A DNA stretch of 64,000 nt from Mesorhizobium sp. M2E.F.Ca.ET.219.01.1.1. Its GTDB lineage: Bacteria > Pseudomonadota > Alphaproteobacteria > Rhizobiales > Rhizobiaceae. The stretch's first letter is position 1, and every line of letters begins with the position of its first letter. A program made the position numbers and the translations under genes. The stretch covers positions 1,531,630-1,595,629 of the forward strand of contig NZ_SADT02000001.1 of NCBI RefSeq assembly GCF_004016445.2. Direction: 5' to 3'. The notes beneath the pieces were generated by a model that was not told the origin of the DNA, searched no databases, and saw only the letters and a program-made list of their open reading frames with translations. Positions 63,810 to 64,000 of this stretch are shown here, one piece after another.

Positions 63810-64000
63810 CCATCGCCGTTTGCCAGACCGGACCGATCCAGCGCAGCGCCACGCGCGCCGAGACGGTCGGGCGCCTGGTGCATCTGCTGGAAAAGGCAGC
63901 GGCTTCCGGCGCCGAGGTTGCGGTCTTTCCGGAAATGGCGCTCACCACTTTCTTCCCGCGTTGGCGCATCGACGGCCAGGCCGAAATCGACGCCTTCTTC
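63794..64000 (+). CDS. N-carbamoyl-D-amino-acid hydrolase, N-terminal part
   Basis: First 69 residues of a nitrilase-superfamily enzyme; the rest lies beyond the window. Residues AVCQTGPIQRSATRAETVGRL and VAVFPEMALTTFFPRW (catalytic Glu in FPEM) match the D-carbamoylase group closely. It removes the carbamoyl group from N-carbamoyl-D-amino acids made by the upstream D-hydantoinase. The Lys and Cys of the catalytic triad are not visible. Confidence 0.82.
   Translation, partial: MARCLTIAVCQTGPIQRSATRAETVGRLVHLLEKAAASGAEVAVFPEMALTTFFPRWRIDGQAEIDAFF

Overview
The window is a high-GC alphaproteobacterial chromosome segment, most like Mesorhizobium or a close Phyllobacteriaceae/Rhizobiales relative. 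The main support is the rhizobial acpXL-lpxXL very-long-chain lipid A cluster, the hmu haem-uptake locus beside a RirA-type regulator, RirA- and Irr-like operators, PutA with a divergent Lrp regulator, and short palindromic intergenic repeats of the kind common in Mesorhizobium. All names come from reading translations and motifs by eye; no database was searched.

Layout. 1-1.7 kb: a truncated M20 amidohydrolase and an L,D-transpeptidase. 1.7-6.7 kb (minus strand): lipid A long-chain acylation operon acpXL, two ketosynthase-like genes (one without catalytic Cys/His), adh2XL and lpxXL; no fabZXL lies inside it. 6.8-9.3 kb: slipin, two odd overlapping tRNA-like sequences and a secreted histidine phosphatase. 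9.4-14.5 kb: AEC transporter, succinate-semialdehyde dehydrogenase, aldose epimerase and a KdgK-type sugar kinase, with palindromic repeats between them. 14.6-16.3 kb: FixH-like protein and dihaem peroxidase. 16.3-20.5 kb: putR-like gene and putA.

20.5-29.5 kb is a full haem acquisition island: one arm runs hmuR, an unknown secreted protein, tonB and an IsdG-type haem monooxygenase; the other runs hmuP-S-T-U-V; rirA closes it. A TGA-N9-TCA iron box lies between the arms and an Irr-type (ICE) box precedes rirA. 29.6-36.2 kb: DUF445 protein, phasin, MaoC hydratase, a TetR/EamA pair and a MocR/EamA pair. 36.2-41.7 kb is mosaic: an AT-richer secreted protein with a duplicated domain, an alcohol dehydrogenase, a broken DUF4262 gene, a fumarylacetoacetase/maleylacetoacetate isomerase pair, a NarL response regulator and an AT-rich orphan.

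41.8-48.5 kb: a FIST sensor (apparently starting at CTG) translationally coupled to a hybrid histidine kinase, divergent from a form II CO-dehydrogenase-like operon (S-L-M) whose two spacers carry related long hairpins. 48.7-55.6 kb: acyltransferase, SRPBCC protein, GNAT, CutC, an AhpD-like protein behind twin palindromes, a secreted cupin and an EmrAB-like pump. 55.6-64 kb: a catabolic island for cyclic amides or ureides. Its minus arm holds an SDR, a cyclic amidohydrolase with an altered metal site, a PuuE-like deacetylase, an epimerase, a second SDR and an MFS transporter. Its plus arm holds RidA, a D-hydantoinase and an N-carbamoyl-D-amino-acid hydrolase that runs off the window.
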